DNA from: Thermus altitudinis
Lineage (GTDB): Bacteria > Deinococcota > Deinococci > Deinococcales > Thermaceae
DNA length: 64,000 bases
Assembly: GCF_022760835.1 (NCBI RefSeq)
Contig: NZ_JAKTNQ010000003.1
Location: 52,890 to 116,889 of the forward strand
Reading direction: 5' to 3'
The notes below the pieces were generated by a model. That model did not search any database, was not told the DNA's origin, and saw nothing but the letters and a program-made list of their open reading frames with translations. Positions within the stretch are counted from its first letter, which is position 1. Every line of letters begins with the position of its first letter. Below, piece by piece: positions 48,286 to 57,369 of this stretch. Position numbers and translations under genes: made by a program.

Positions 48286-48729
48286 TTAGTCCTTTATGGT
48301 GATCCCCACCACGAAGGCTACCGCGCCCACGTGGGTATGGGCCAAAGCTGCTAAAACCGGCCGGCTTCCCTTGAAGGCCTCGAGGAAACCGGAAAGGCTC
48401 CAGAGGCTTACCTCGGCATCCTGGGCGTTCCAAACCAGGTGGTAGTAAGCCCCTACGGCCCCGGTGAGCACGCTCACCAGCATCCAAAGCAGGAAGGGAT
48501 AGCGCACCCACTTGCCCCGGTGGAGGAACATGAGAAGGGTCAGGGGAAATCCCACCAGGGAAACAAAGAAGGGAATTCGGCTCTGCCAGCTATCCGTCCA
48601 GTGGTCCAAAACCCAGTGCTCCATGCCGTAGAAGACAAAACCCACCATGGCGATGAGAAGAAAGGCGGAGCGAAGAAACTCCAGAAGCCTTTCCTCCTCG
48701 GTTTTGGCTTTGATCAAGGCTTCTACCAT
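48286..48729 (-). CDS. Tri-histidine membrane protein A (paralogue of next gene)
   Basis: A 147-residue protein with about four helices. With its neighbour it shares LDHWT(D/E)SWQS(R/K)IPFFV, GAY(Y/F)HL(V/L)WN and GSRPVLAA(L/M)A. The shared histidines are His43, His97 and His133, placed so that helices could bind heme b or quinone. I recognise no named family. It lies 10 bases behind the paralogue and is followed by the DOMON gene. It may be half of a membrane anchor for the TtrAB-like enzyme. Confidence 0.75.
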   Translation of the reverse strand: MVEALIKAKTEEERLLEFLRSAFLLIAMVGFVFYGMEHWVLDHWTDSWQSRIPFFVSLVGFPLTLLMFLHRGKWVRYPFLLWMLVSVLTGAVGAYYHLVWNAQDAEVSLWSLSGFLEAFKGSRPVLAALAHTHVGAVAFVVGITIKD

Positions 48730-48738
48730 ATCCCCCTC

Positions 48739-49176
48739 CTACCTGGCCCGGTAAATGGCCAGAAGCCCGGTCACCCCCATATGGGTGAAGGCCATGGCCG
48801 CCAGCACCGGGCGGCTTCCTGCCATGGCTTGCATGGCGGCTTCAAAGTTCCAAGCCACCTCGCCTTCAAAGTTCCAAAGCAGGTGAAAGTAGGCCCCCAA
48901 GACCCCTGTGAACACCGAGGCCCACATGGTAAGGATGAAGGCCCAGCGCACCCAGGGAGTACTACGGTCAAAGAGCATCCACAGGGTGAAGACAAAGCCG
49001 GGGATAGCGACAAAGAAAGGGATCTTGCTCTGCCAACTTTCCGTCCAGTGGTCCAGAAGCAGAAGCTCCACCGGATACATCACCCATCCCACCAGGCATA
49101 GGAGGAGCATGACCAGGCGGATGAACTCCAAAGCCCATTGGGTTGTGGTGTTTGCGCTTCTAAAGGCGGGTATCAT
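48739..49176 (-). CDS. Tri-histidine membrane protein B (paralogue of previous gene)
   Basis: A 145-residue four-helix protein, a tandem paralogue of the product of 48286-48729 by the motifs given there (His43, His98, His132 conserved). The start ATG follows AAGGAGGTGAAGG. A long hairpin lies between it and the molybdoenzyme gene. The two paralogues could form a heterodimeric cytochrome b-like quinol oxidase in place of an NrfD subunit; this is inference from context and His spacing. Confidence 0.75.
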   Translation of the reverse strand: MIPAFRSANTTTQWALEFIRLVMLLLCLVGWVMYPVELLLLDHWTESWQSKIPFFVAIPGFVFTLWMLFDRSTPWVRWAFILTMWASVFTGVLGAYFHLLWNFEGEVAWNFEAAMQAMAGSRPVLAAMAFTHMGVTGLLAIYRAR

Positions 49177-49217
49177 CCTTCACCTCCTTAAAGGTTATCC
49201 TAAGTGGCCCAGGAAGG

Positions 49218-49247
49218 ATGTCCCCCGGGAGCAACCCCGGGGGACAT
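49218..49247 (-). terminator. Large hairpin between the molybdoenzyme and membrane genes
   Basis: A perfect 12-bp stem, ATGTCCCCCGGG (49218-49229) and CCCGGGGGACAT (49236-49247), begins two bases after the molybdoenzyme stop. No U-tract follows in the minus transcript, so it probably stabilises the upstream mRNA or partly attenuates the downstream genes. Confidence 0.55.
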
Positions 49248-49249
49248 TC

Positions 49250-52200
49250 CTAGACGGGAATCAGGTTAACCCGCGTTTCGTAGAAGACCACGCTCCCTCC
49301 CACCACGTCGGTGAGGGCCATGTCCTTGAGGTAGGGGTCCAGGCGCATGGCGGCGTTGGCGTGAATGCCCTTGGCCCGCCTGGGGTCTCCTTTCACCACC
49401 TGGCCGTTGATCACGATGTCGCTGGCGCCATACGCCCAGTGGCCAAAGCCTAAGGGGAAGGCCACGCAACCGGGCCTAAGCCCCTGCACCACCTTGACCT
49501 TCCCCACCATAGGCTTCTTGCCGAAAGGCCCCAGATCCCATTCCCCTTTGGGGTTGGTGGCGGAAACTACCTTGACCAACTGGCCATCCCGTAGGCCAAG
49601 GCGTGCCGCATCCTGGGCGTTGACCAGGATCTCGTTCTCGGGTTTGATGGCCAGGAGCCAGTAGTTGCTGATGGTACGGCTCTTGGTCTGGAGGATGTTC
49701 CTGTGGGTGAGGAGGGTCAGGCCATATCCAGGGTCGCGGAGCTGGTTGCCCAAGACATCCTGGTAGGGGAGGAAGTAAGCGGGCAAGGGCCAGTAGGGCT
49801 TCCCCGTCATGGGGTGGAGGGATAGGGCCTGCTTTTCCAGGAAGAGGTTGACCTGTTTTCCGTAACGGTTGGCCACCAGATCGCCCGGGGCGTAGGCCTT
49901 GTGGAACTCCTGGAAGCGCCCGCCCCGGTTCAGGAGGTAGACGGTGCGGCGGAAGAGGCTCTCGTCGCCGATGGCCTTGCGCCAGCGTTCCTCAGCAAAG
50001 ACCGTGGGGGGAAGGTGGCGGCGGGCTTGGCGGAAGACCTCGAGCTCCTCCTCACTGGCCTCAGGAAGGGCATCGGACCCATCCGCTTTCTCCCCAAAGG
50101 CCAGATTGGCGGCCAGCTTCAGGTAGAAGTGGTCGGGGTGGGTGAAGGGCATGCCATTGGCGAACCCCTTTTCCCCAAAACCGGGCAAGCCTAGGTGCTC
50201 CGCCAAGGCCATGAGGAAGCTTTCCAGGGAGATGGGCATCTTTTCCCCGAAGACTTCCACTTCCTCGGGAATGGGGGCGATGGCGGGCTGCCGCACGGGC
50301 TGCACCTTCCAGATGATGGAGGGGTGGCTCCCGTGGAACTCCCAGCGTTCCAGGTAGGAGAGGTCGGGGATGATGTAGTCGGCGAAGAGGTAGGTGTCCC
50401 CCACCACGATGTCAAAGGCCACGATGAGGGGGATCTTGTCCGGGTCCAGCATGGCCTGGATTTGCTCGCTACCCCCGGGGAGGGCGTAGGCGGGAGAGCC
50501 CATGTAGTGGAAGAGGATCTTCACCGGATAGGGGTAGCCTTGGGCTGCGGAGGGCAGGATTTCCTGGTAGACGTCGGAGGCATGGGGATACCAGGGCCGC
50601 TTGGCGGGGAAGCCCGCAAAGAGGGTGGTGTCCTCATACTTGACCTCATGGCGGATGAGGCTAATGCCAAAGGGAGAGAGGGGCTTGGGATGAAGCTTGC
50701 CCATGGGGAAGGGACCGCCCGCCCTGCCCCCGGTGATGTCGTAGGTGCTGGCCTGGACAAACCCGCCTTGGTGGTCGATGTTGCCCAGGAGGGCGTTCAC
50801 CGTGAACCAAGCCAGGGCGTTGTAGAAGCCGTTGGTGTGCTGGCTGGCCCCTCGGTGGACGTCCACTACGGCCTTCTTGCCATATTGGGCAAGTTTTTCT
50901 GCCAGGAAGCGGATGTCCTCCTCCTGTACCCCGGCGAAGGCTGCCCAGGTCCTCACCTGGTGGCGGAAGGCTTCCTCTTTGATCAGCTCGAGGGCGCTCT
51001 TCACCGGAATGCCGTTCAAGGTGGTGTTCACCCAGAGGTCGCCAAAGACCGGCTGGCCCTCGTCGTTGGGGTTGAAGGCCACGGGCCGGCCCTCCTGCAG
51101 GACCACAGGAGCGTCCAGCTCCACCTCCTTATCCCCCACCTTGGCCTTAGGCTTGGCAAGGCCCAGGTCGCTGGCCCTAAGAAGCCTTTCTGGCTTGCCG
51201 TCTTTGAGTTTCACCAGCCAGGTGGCGTTGGTCCAGCTGCTTTCACCCATGGCCTTGGCCGCGGCCCTATTGGCAGCGGAGAGGAACTTGCGGTCTATCT
51301 TGCCCCACTCCATCAGGAGCCGGATCACCCCCATGGCGATGGCGGCGTCGTGGCCGGGTTTAGGAGCGATCCAGCGGCTGGCACCCTTTACCGCCTTTTG
51401 CGCCCACGGGTCCACGATGGCGTATTCCAGTTCCCCCTTGCTGGTCCGTTCCGTGATCCAGCCCACCCTTAGGGGAGGGCCATAGTTTCCCTCAAAGACG
51501 TTGGCTCCCACGAACACCACGAAGCGGGCCTTGGACAGGTCCGCCTGCCAGTAGAACTTGGCCCCACCCGACCAGGAAAGCTTCCCGGTGGTATCAAAGG
51601 TGGGTTGTTCGCTCATGGCCTTGCCGGTGAAGTACAAGGAGCCCTGGCAGACGGTGGTGTGGCCGTGGAGGTTTACGGTACCGAAGCTTTGCGAGAAGAA
51701 CCAGCGGATGAAGTCCGAGCGGCCTGCCTTGAGCCGGCCCCAGGCGAAGACCACCTGGTTGTTCTTGGGGCCGAGGTCGGGGTGATCGGGGTCAATGAGG
51801 GTGTGGAGATGCTCCTTGAAGTCCTCCTTGAACTTCTCCACCAGGGCCTTCTTCTTCTCCCGATCCTTTTCCGCCCAAATGGCCCTCACCGCCTGGGCCA
51901 TCTGCTTCATGATCTCCGGGTCCCTGAGGGCCCAGAGGTCCTTAAGGCCAGGGTAGACCCGGTCATCCCCCAGGTGGGCAAAAAGTTTCCCACCTTCCAC
52001 GATTTCCTTAACCGCTTGGTGGAAGGGAATCTCTTCCCACTTGCCGCTTCCCCTGGGGCCTGCCCGTTTGAGCACCTTGCGGATCCGGTAAGGATCGTAG
52101 GTGGTTTGGATGCCTGCCTGGCCCTTGGGGCAGAGGGCTCCATCCACCTTGGCCAGGGTGTGGATATCGGTGTTGAGGGGCAAATGGGGGCGGAAGGTCC

Positions 52201-52435
52201 AAGGGGAGAGGGGGTTGCCGTCAATCTTGCTGGCCACGCCCTCGTAGAGCTTCACCTTGATGGGGCAGCCGGTGTTGCACTGGAGGCAGGTAGAGTAGAT
52301 GGTGTTTTCTGGAAGTTGGATCTCGTAGGCCTCCATGCCTTGGGCGCTTTGCTCCTGCAGCGCCAGGCCCACAGGTCCCAGCAGGGCGCCTGCGCTGGAA
52401 AGTTTCAAAAGCTCGCGCCGGGAAAGCTTTTCCAT
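49250..52435 (-). CDS. TtrA-like molybdopterin oxidoreductase (sulfur-compound reductase type)
   Basis: A 1061-residue periplasmic enzyme. The Tat signal is SRRELLKLSSAGALLGPVGLA. CLQCNTGCPIKV and a fourth Cys 45 residues later (GALCPKGQ) bind [4Fe-4S]. Cys in HTTVCQGSLYFTGKAM is the probable Mo ligand, as in the Phs/Psr/Ttr/Arr group. The length and the long gap before the fourth Cys favour the tetrathionate reductase or archaeal sulfur reductase branch; arsenate reductase is less likely. ATG 52435 has GGAGG five bases away; a GTG two codons earlier overlaps that site. No TorD-like chaperone gene is near. Confidence 0.85.
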   Translation of the reverse strand: MEKLSRRELLKLSSAGALLGPVGLALQEQSAQGMEAYEIQLPENTIYSTCLQCNTGCPIKVKLYEGVASKIDGNPLSPWTFRPHLPLNTDIHTLAKVDGALCPKGQAGIQTTYDPYRIRKVLKRAGPRGSGKWEEIPFHQAVKEIVEGGKLFAHLGDDRVYPGLKDLWALRDPEIMKQMAQAVRAIWAEKDREKKKALVEKFKEDFKEHLHTLIDPDHPDLGPKNNQVVFAWGRLKAGRSDFIRWFFSQSFGTVNLHGHTTVCQGSLYFTGKAMSEQPTFDTTGKLSWSGGAKFYWQADLSKARFVVFVGANVFEGNYGPPLRVGWITERTSKGELEYAIVDPWAQKAVKGASRWIAPKPGHDAAIAMGVIRLLMEWGKIDRKFLSAANRAAAKAMGESSWTNATWLVKLKDGKPERLLRASDLGLAKPKAKVGDKEVELDAPVVLQEGRPVAFNPNDEGQPVFGDLWVNTTLNGIPVKSALELIKEEAFRHQVRTWAAFAGVQEEDIRFLAEKLAQYGKKAVVDVHRGASQHTNGFYNALAWFTVNALLGNIDHQGGFVQASTYDITGGRAGGPFPMGKLHPKPLSPFGISLIRHEVKYEDTTLFAGFPAKRPWYPHASDVYQEILPSAAQGYPYPVKILFHYMGSPAYALPGGSEQIQAMLDPDKIPLIVAFDIVVGDTYLFADYIIPDLSYLERWEFHGSHPSIIWKVQPVRQPAIAPIPEEVEVFGEKMPISLESFLMALAEHLGLPGFGEKGFANGMPFTHPDHFYLKLAANLAFGEKADGSDALPEASEEELEVFRQARRHLPPTVFAEERWRKAIGDESLFRRTVYLLNRGGRFQEFHKAYAPGDLVANRYGKQVNLFLEKQALSLHPMTGKPYWPLPAYFLPYQDVLGNQLRDPGYGLTLLTHRNILQTKSRTISNYWLLAIKPENEILVNAQDAARLGLRDGQLVKVVSATNPKGEWDLGPFGKKPMVGKVKVVQGLRPGCVAFPLGFGHWAYGASDIVINGQVVKGDPRRAKGIHANAAMRLDPYLKDMALTDVVGGSVVFYETRVNLIPV

Positions 52436-52444
52436 GCTCACCTC

Positions 52445-53296
52445 CTAAACCAGGTAGTAGACGCGGGGTTTGGTGCCCGCTTCTTCCTTTAGGCGCATCA
52501 CGTTGGGTTTTCTGATAAGTTCGGAGACCAAGGAGGAAGGGTCCTCGAGGTCCCCAAAGTAGGTGGCCCGGCCGATACACGTGACCACGCACTGGGGTAG
52601 AAGGCCCCGCTCGATGCGGTGCAGGCAGAAGTGGCACTTGCGCACCTTGTCCATGGGGCCGGCCTCGTCATCCCGGTTGACCTTCTTCCCCCACTCGTAT
52701 ACGGGTAGCTCCTCGTAGGGCATCTGGCCTTGGCCCGGGGTGTTTTCCGTCCAATAGTAACCGTCGTCCTTATGGCGGGAGTCGTATGGGCAGGCGGGGA
52801 TGCATTTTTCGCACCCTACGCAAAGCTCATAATCGATCTCCACGATGCCGTCCTTCCGCTTCCAGGTGGCGTTGTAGGGGCATGCGGGAACGCAAGGGGG
52901 CTCATCGCACTGCATGCAAGGTTGGGGCACAAAGCGGTAGGTGACGTTGGGGAAGGTGCCGATCTCTTCCTCGCTCACTGGCCGGTAGACCACCCCTGGC
53001 GGCAAGCGGTTTTCTGCCATACAGCTCACCGTGCAGGCGTGGCAGCCCACGCATTTCCGCAGGTCTATAACCATCCCCCAGCGGCGGTTGGGGTTTTTGA
53101 GGGCCCGCTCCAGCTCCTTTTGCATGCGAAGAAGGACGTCCTCCTCTTCGGGTGTAAGGGGTGTGGTTGGGGCCTGGGGAAGACCTTGGGCTAGGCCGGG
53201 TGCCACCATGGAGGCGAAGACAGCGCTGGCCATCTTGGCCAAAAAACGCCGCCGCTCCAGGGAAGCGTCCGGTCCTGCTCGCATTTCCTTATCCAT
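52445..53296 (-). CDS. TtrB-like ferredoxin subunit with four [4Fe-4S] clusters
   Basis: A 283-residue protein with its own Tat signal ([20 protein letters not shown]). Sixteen cysteines are arranged as [35 protein letters not shown] and CHFC with CVVTC, the standard four-cluster wire of DMSO-reductase-family enzymes. It takes electrons from the membrane partner to the TtrA-like subunit. It is first in the operon. The membrane partner in ttr and psr operons is NrfD-like, but here no such gene follows. Confidence 0.92.
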   Translation of the reverse strand: MDKEMRAGPDASLERRRFLAKMASAVFASMVAPGLAQGLPQAPTTPLTPEEEDVLLRMQKELERALKNPNRRWGMVIDLRKCVGCHACTVSCMAENRLPPGVVYRPVSEEEIGTFPNVTYRFVPQPCMQCDEPPCVPACPYNATWKRKDGIVEIDYELCVGCEKCIPACPYDSRHKDDGYYWTENTPGQGQMPYEELPVYEWGKKVNRDDEAGPMDKVRKCHFCLHRIERGLLPQCVVTCIGRATYFGDLEDPSSLVSELIRKPNVMRLKEEAGTKPRVYYLV

Positions 53297-53367
53297 CCTC
53301 CACCTCCTCTCGCCCTTACGCTAAGGCGGATGAGTTGGGCCAGGTAGCGGGGTATGGACGGACAACT

Positions 53368-53439
53368 CTGTCGGGTGGGTTTCCGACAGTCCTGGGGACA
53401 TCTATACTCCCGGGGGCTCACTATCTTGGGGGTAGTGAG
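53368..53439. promoter_or_regulatory. Divergent control region: two inverted repeats around a shared -10
   Basis: CTGTCGG/CCGACAG (53368-53374, 53383-53389; 8-base spacer) and CTCACTA/TAGTGAG (53417-53423, 53433-53439; 9-base spacer) are both perfect. Between them TCTATACT reads TATACT on the plus strand (53403-53408) and TATAGA on the minus strand (53401-53406). Each repeat covers the poor -35 of the promoter that fires away from it. Binding by the NarL-type regulator at 55363 is a reasonable guess. Confidence 0.6.
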
Positions 53440-53471
53440 GCCAGCCTGGTTTGGGCTTGTTTCCTGTTGGG

Positions 53472-53502
53472 TTGCACGGGCCCCCGAACCTGGCCTTATA
53501 CC
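53472..53502 (+). promoter_or_regulatory. Possible promoter of the small ORF-kinase-regulator operon
   Basis: TTGCAC (53472-53477) and TATACC (53497-53502) with a long 19-base spacer. Transcription would start about 53509, just before AGGAGG at 53512-53517. Confidence 0.4.
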
Positions 53503-53522
53503 CTAACCTTCAGGAGGCGGAG

Positions 53523-53684
53523 GTGGGCGGGGCGGTGGCGGGGATGCGGTCACCTACGCAACCAGAGCCGTACCGGGTTTTCCCGCAGGGTTGGGATCAG
53601 GCTTTGGGCCTTACGGGTTTTTACAAGGTGGAGGCCCGTCGCAACCGAGCCGTAAACCCAAGGGCCAAAGGGGTTTTGCCATGA
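53523..53684 (+). CDS. Small ORF translationally coupled to the sensor kinase
   Basis: 53 residues from GTG 53523, with AGGAGG five bases upstream. Its TGA (53682-53684) overlaps the kinase ATG as ATGA. The sequence MRSPTQPEPYRVFPQGWDQA continues with LGLTGFYKVEARRNRAVNPR; it has no hydrophobic stretch and is basic at the end. The codon pattern is plausible for Thermus, but the case rests on the site and the overlap. It may be a leader peptide for coupling, or a real small protein of the signalling system. Confidence 0.5.
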   Translation: MGGAVAGMRSPTQPEPYRVFPQGWDQALGLTGFYKVEARRNRAVNPRAKGVLP

Positions 53685-55366
53685 GGCTTAGCGTTCAGCT
53701 CCTACTCACTGTGCTCTTGGCCGCCACGGCCACCGGGGGGGTTCTCATCCTGGGGGGAGGGGCTTTCCTGTATGCCGAAGGAGAGAAGGCGCTTCGCCAG
53801 GAGGTGCGCCTCGGGGCCTGGAATCTGGCCACCTTGATAACAGACGTTTTGCTGCAAGGTGACGCCCTCGAGGTTCAGAAAAGGCTCCACTTTCTCCAGG
53901 AGCAGTACCCAGGTTTCGCTTACGCCTATGTCCTGGACTCTCAGGGAAGGGTGGTGGCCCACACCTTTAAGGATGGGGTTCCCGAAGCCTTGGCCCAAGT
54001 GGGCGGTGAAGGGGTATTGAGGTTAGGGGGGGAGGTGGTCTATCAATCGGAGGCTCCTGTCCAGGGGGGTGAGGCCGGTTGGGTGCGCCTGGGGTTGTAC
54101 CAGGCTCCCTTGTGGGAGCAGGTGGGGCGGGTTGTGCGGACGGGCTTTTTTGGTCTTTTATGGGCGGTGGGCCTGGGGGTGGGCCTGGGGTACTTCCTCC
54201 TCACCCGGACCCTCGAGCCCCTTTACCAGATGGCGGAAGGCGCGGCCCGTTTGGGCCAGGGGGAGTGGGTCCGTTTTCCTGAGCCCAAGGGGGAACTGGG
54301 CCTTCTGGGCCGGGCCTTGAACCGTATGGTTGAGGAGGTAAAAAGGCGGCAACGGGAACTCACCCTCCTCAACCGGATCCTGGCGGAAAGCCATGCCCTT
54401 CGGGTGGAGGAGCTGGTGGACCGGGTCCTTTCCCTTTTGGTGCGGGAGTTGGCCTTCACCTGCGGGGAGTTTTGGCTGGAGGGGAGGGTGCTGAGGAGCC
54501 GGGGCCGCCCGGAGGCCTGCCCCGCGGGCGAGGCCGGGGGTTTGGCGGAGGAGGCCTTGCGGCGGGGGCAGGTGGTGGGTACAAGGGGCGCTTTGGCGGT
54601 GCCGGTGCCTCCCAGAGGAGCATTGATCCTCTATGGAAGCCCCCAGGTGGAGCCTTGGCTGCAGGGTCTTCTGACTGCCCTTTCGGGTCCCCTTGCCACC
54701 GCTTTGGAGAATGCCCGCCTGTATGAGCTTTTGGAGGAGAAGGATAGGCAGCGGGCTGAGCTTTTGCGGGCCTGGCTGAGAACCCAGGAGGAGGAGCGGA
54801 AGCGTATCGCCCGGGAACTGCACGACGAGGTGGGCCAGGCCCTGACGGGGATTATCCTGGGCCTGGAGGGGCTCGCGGGGGAAAAGGCATCGGCTTTAAA
54901 GGAGCTGGCCCGTTATACTCTGGCTGAGGTGCGGCGGCTGGCCCTGGACCTCAGGCCCAGCGTTTTGGACCACCTGGGCCTCGAGGCAGCCTTGCGCCGG
55001 TATGTCCGGGAGTTTAGCGAGCGCACGGGTATTGAGGTGGACCTTTCCTTCCACTTGCGTAGGCCCTTATCCCAGGAGCTGGAGATCGTCATCTATCGGG
55101 TGGTGCAGGAGGCCCTCACCAACGTGGCCCGCCACTCTGGAAGCCCCAAGGCAGCGGTGGGGGTGTTGGAGATGGGCGGGGAGGTCCGCGTGTTTGTGGA
55201 GGATGAGGGGAAGGGTTTTGACCCCAAGGCGGTGGGCCTCGGCCATCAGGGCTTACTGGGCATGCGGGAGCGGGTGGAACTGGTGGGGGGTAGGCTGATT
55301 CTGGAAAGCGCCCCCGGGGAGGGTACCCGCATCCAGGTACGGCTTCCCTTGGAGGTGGCGGCGTGA
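53681..55366 (+). CDS. NarX/DegS-type sensor histidine kinase
   Basis: A 561-residue kinase. One helix at about 5-30, a periplasmic sensor domain (about 35-150), a second helix (about 152-174), HAMP (175-225), a GAF-like domain (about 235-350, with Cys261 and Cys280), HisKA_3 with His381 in IARELHDEVGQALTG, and an ATPase domain with EALTNVARH (Asn481) and GQGLLG-like GLGHQGLLGMRERV. The upstream frame to 53591 has no site. It probably senses an oxyanion or redox state and controls the divergent reductase operon. Confidence 0.92.
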   Translation: MRLSVQLLLTVLLAATATGGVLILGGGAFLYAEGEKALRQEVRLGAWNLATLITDVLLQGDALEVQKRLHFLQEQYPGFAYAYVLDSQGRVVAHTFKDGVPEALAQVGGEGVLRLGGEVVYQSEAPVQGGEAGWVRLGLYQAPLWEQVGRVVRTGFFGLLWAVGLGVGLGYFLLTRTLEPLYQMAEGAARLGQGEWVRFPEPKGELGLLGRALNRMVEEVKRRQRELTLLNRILAESHALRVEELVDRVLSLLVRELAFTCGEFWLEGRVLRSRGRPEACPAGEAGGLAEEALRRGQVVGTRGALAVPVPPRGALILYGSPQVEPWLQGLLTALSGPLATALENARLYELLEEKDRQRAELLRAWLRTQEEERKRIARELHDEVGQALTGIILGLEGLAGEKASALKELARYTLAEVRRLALDLRPSVLDHLGLEAALRRYVREFSERTGIEVDLSFHLRRPLSQELEIVIYRVVQEALTNVARHSGSPKAAVGVLEMGGEVRVFVEDEGKGFDPKAVGLGHQGLLGMRERVELVGGRLILESAPGEGTRIQVRLPLEVAA

Positions 55367-55998
55367 TCCGGGTGGTGCTGGTGGAGGACCACGCGCTGGT
55401 GCGTTCAGGCATCCGCCATCTTTTGGAGGCTCGAGGGCCCATCCGTGTAGTGGGGGAGGCCAGTACGGGACAAGAAGCTTTGGCCCTTTTGGAAGGGGTG
55501 GAGGCGGATGTGGCCATTTTGGATGTCTCCCTTCCCGACTGCACGGGCATTGAGCTCTGCAGAACGATGCATCAACGTTTGCCCCAGCTCAAGCTTCTCG
55601 CTCTTTCCATGCACGAGGACCTGGAGTATGTGCGGGGATTCCTACAGGCGGGGGGCTACGGGTATGTGAGCAAGGCGGCGGTAGATAAGGAGCTTTTGGA
55701 TGCCGTGTTGGCCGTGGCCCGGGGGGAGCGGTACCTTAACCCCAGCCTGGCCATGCGCCTGGCCATGGAGATGGTGCGGAAGGAGGAGGAGGAGGGAGCC
55801 CTTTCTCCCCGAGAGGAGGAGGTGCTCCGCCTCCTGGCCCAGGGGCTTTCCCATAAAGAGGTAGCGGAGCAACTCGGCATCTCAGAGAAAACCGTGGCCA
55901 CCTACCGAGAGCGAGGCATGGAGAAGCTGGGGCTGAAAAGCCGAAGCGACCTCCTACGGTATGCGGTCAAAAGGGGTTGGTTGCGGGGCCCGGCATAG
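55363..55998 (+). CDS. NarL/FixJ-family response regulator
   Basis: A 211-residue regulator starting at GTG 55363 within the kinase stop. The receiver domain has Glu8-Asp9, phospho-acceptor Asp54 ([10 protein letters not shown]) and Lys in YVSKAAV. The C-terminal LuxR-type helix-turn-helix has [20 protein letters not shown] and [20 protein letters not shown]. It is the cognate partner of the kinase. The inverted repeats at 53368-53439 are candidate sites. Its end overlaps the UV endonuclease gene by 32 bases. Confidence 0.93.
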   Translation: MIRVVLVEDHALVRSGIRHLLEARGPIRVVGEASTGQEALALLEGVEADVAILDVSLPDCTGIELCRTMHQRLPQLKLLALSMHEDLEYVRGFLQAGGYGYVSKAAVDKELLDAVLAVARGERYLNPSLAMRLAMEMVRKEEEEGALSPREEEVLRLLAQGLSHKEVAEQLGISEKTVATYRERGMEKLGLKSRSDLLRYAVKRGWLRGPA

Positions 55999-56863
55999 GG
56001 GTTGCCCGGAGGAGGGCCAGGGCCCCAAGGGGCAGACCCTTCTCCTTGCCCTTGGCCTCCACCATCACGTGGGCGGGCCGGGGAAGGGCTTGGAGGAGCC
56101 TTTGCCAGTCCTCCTCCTGCACCTGAAAGGCGTGGGCTCCCGGGCGCCTTTGGGGGTCCTGGCTGGAGAGGTGAACCTTGGGCGTCCCCTTCCAGGTGGC
56201 GAAGGCTAGCCTCAGCCCCTCCTCCAGGGAAAGCTGCCCCGGATTTAGGGCGTGGTGCAGGGTGTCCACCACCACCGGTACCCCCAGGGCCTCGGCCGCC
56301 TTCAGGACGTCCTCCACGCTCCAAAGGCGCTCGTCGTTCTCCAAGGCCAGGAAGCGGAGGATTTCGCTTTCCCCCTTGAGGTTCTCCACAAAGCGGCGCA
56401 AGGTGGCCTCAGGGTCCCCATAGGCTCCGCCTAGGTGGAGGACCAGTACCCCGTCTTGGGCCTGGAGGAGGTCTAGGACCTTGGCCGAGTAGCGGAGTTC
56501 CGCCAAGGAGCGGGCCACCACCTCGGGGCTTGGACTTCCGGGATTCACGTACTGGCCAGGGTGCAGGGAAAGGCGCTGGACTAGGGCCTTGGCCAAGCTT
56601 CCCAGCCGGGCGAGCTCCTCCCCATGAACCCTTTCCCAGTCGTAGGGAAAGCGAGGATGGGAGGCAAAGGGGATGAGGTGCTGTCCTATGCGGAACAGGC
56701 GGAAGCCCTCTTGGTGGTTCCAGCGCAGAATCCTCTCTAGGTCCTTTAAGTTCGCCGCCACCTTGGTCCGTACCTGGGCTTCCTCCAAGGAGGCCAGGCG
56801 CAGGGTGTGGTTGGTGCTGGCCCTGAGGGTTAGGTTCTCGCAAGGGTAGCCGAGGCCTATCAT
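55967..56863 (-). CDS. uvsE: UV damage endonuclease UvdE
   Basis: A 298-residue TIM-barrel nuclease that nicks 5' of UV photoproducts, like the structurally known T. thermophilus enzyme. [12 protein letters not shown] begins it, with [61 protein letters not shown] and VHLSSQDP supplying the His/Glu/Asp metal ligands. ATG 56863 is the homologous start and overlaps the YceI-like stop. With phrB it gives two UV-repair routes beside light-regulated genes. Confidence 0.95.
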   Translation of the reverse strand: MIGLGYPCENLTLRASTNHTLRLASLEEAQVRTKVAANLKDLERILRWNHQEGFRLFRIGQHLIPFASHPRFPYDWERVHGEELARLGSLAKALVQRLSLHPGQYVNPGSPSPEVVARSLAELRYSAKVLDLLQAQDGVLVLHLGGAYGDPEATLRRFVENLKGESEILRFLALENDERLWSVEDVLKAAEALGVPVVVDTLHHALNPGQLSLEEGLRLAFATWKGTPKVHLSSQDPQRRPGAHAFQVQEEDWQRLLQALPRPAHVMVEAKGKEKGLPLGALALLRATPMPGPATNPF

Positions 56864-57369
56864 CGCCTTACCTGGGCCCATAAGGAGACTTCCACCTCGT
56901 CCCGGACCTCCAGGAAGAGAAGACGGGGCCTTTCCAACCCCCACTCGGAGAAGCGGGTGCGAAAACCTCCGCGGAAGGTCCCGTTCTCAGGGCTTCCCTC
57001 CAGCACCCCCTCCAGGCGCACGGGAAGCCTCCTGCCGGCCATTTCCAAGTCCCCTTCCACGAGGAAGCGCGCTCCTTGATAGTAAGCCCGTTTTGGGTAG
57101 AGGCAGGCCTGGGGAAAAGCCTCCGCCTTGAGGATTTCCTTGGCCTTCTTGTCCCTCTCCCCATTGCCGGAATCCCAGGCCTTCTGTTCCAGGCAGACCT
57201 GGCCTGAGGCCTTATCCCCATCCCAAAGCACCACGCCCCGGGCCGTGGGGTTTTTCCCTTCCCAACTTCCCAAAGGGTAGTATCCCCGGTAGCGAACCTC
57301 CCCCGTGACCTGGTAGGGGGCCTGGGCCAGGGTGAGAAGGGGGAGGAGAAAGGGAATAAGCCGCCTCAT
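56860..57369 (-). CDS. YceI-like secreted protein
   Basis: A 169-residue exported protein with signal [17 protein letters not shown]. The lipocalin-like beta pattern ([58 protein letters not shown]) is that of YceI proteins, which bind polyisoprenoid chains in a T. thermophilus homologue. Two Cys (in QVCLEQ and QACLYP) are present. It is in an operon-like chain with flavin reductase and UvsE. Binding an isoprenoid or carotenoid is possible. Confidence 0.82.
   Translation of the reverse strand: MRRLIPFLLPLLTLAQAPYQVTGEVRYRGYYPLGSWEGKNPTARGVVLWDGDKASGQVCLEQKAWDSGNGERDKKAKEILKAEAFPQACLYPKRAYYQGARFLVEGDLEMAGRRLPVRLEGVLEGSPENGTFRGGFRTRFSEWGLERPRLLFLEVRDEVEVSLWAQVRR

Noticed and set aside
50195..51472. 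A 425-codon open frame antisense to the molybdoenzyme
   Set aside because: Shadow of the TtrA-like gene; no family motif.
49250..52435. Respiratory arsenate reductase ArrA, suggested by nearby arsenite oxidase
   Set aside because: The 44-residue gap before the fourth cluster Cys, the length and the YeeE neighbour fit the tetrathionate/sulfur reductase branch better; not excluded without phylogeny.
53539..53660. Two similar stretches, CGCAACCAGAGCCGTA and CGCAACCGAGCCGTA, as regulatory repeats or a riboswitch
   Set aside because: They lie within the small coupled ORF, differ in frame, and I could not build a conserved riboswitch fold from them.
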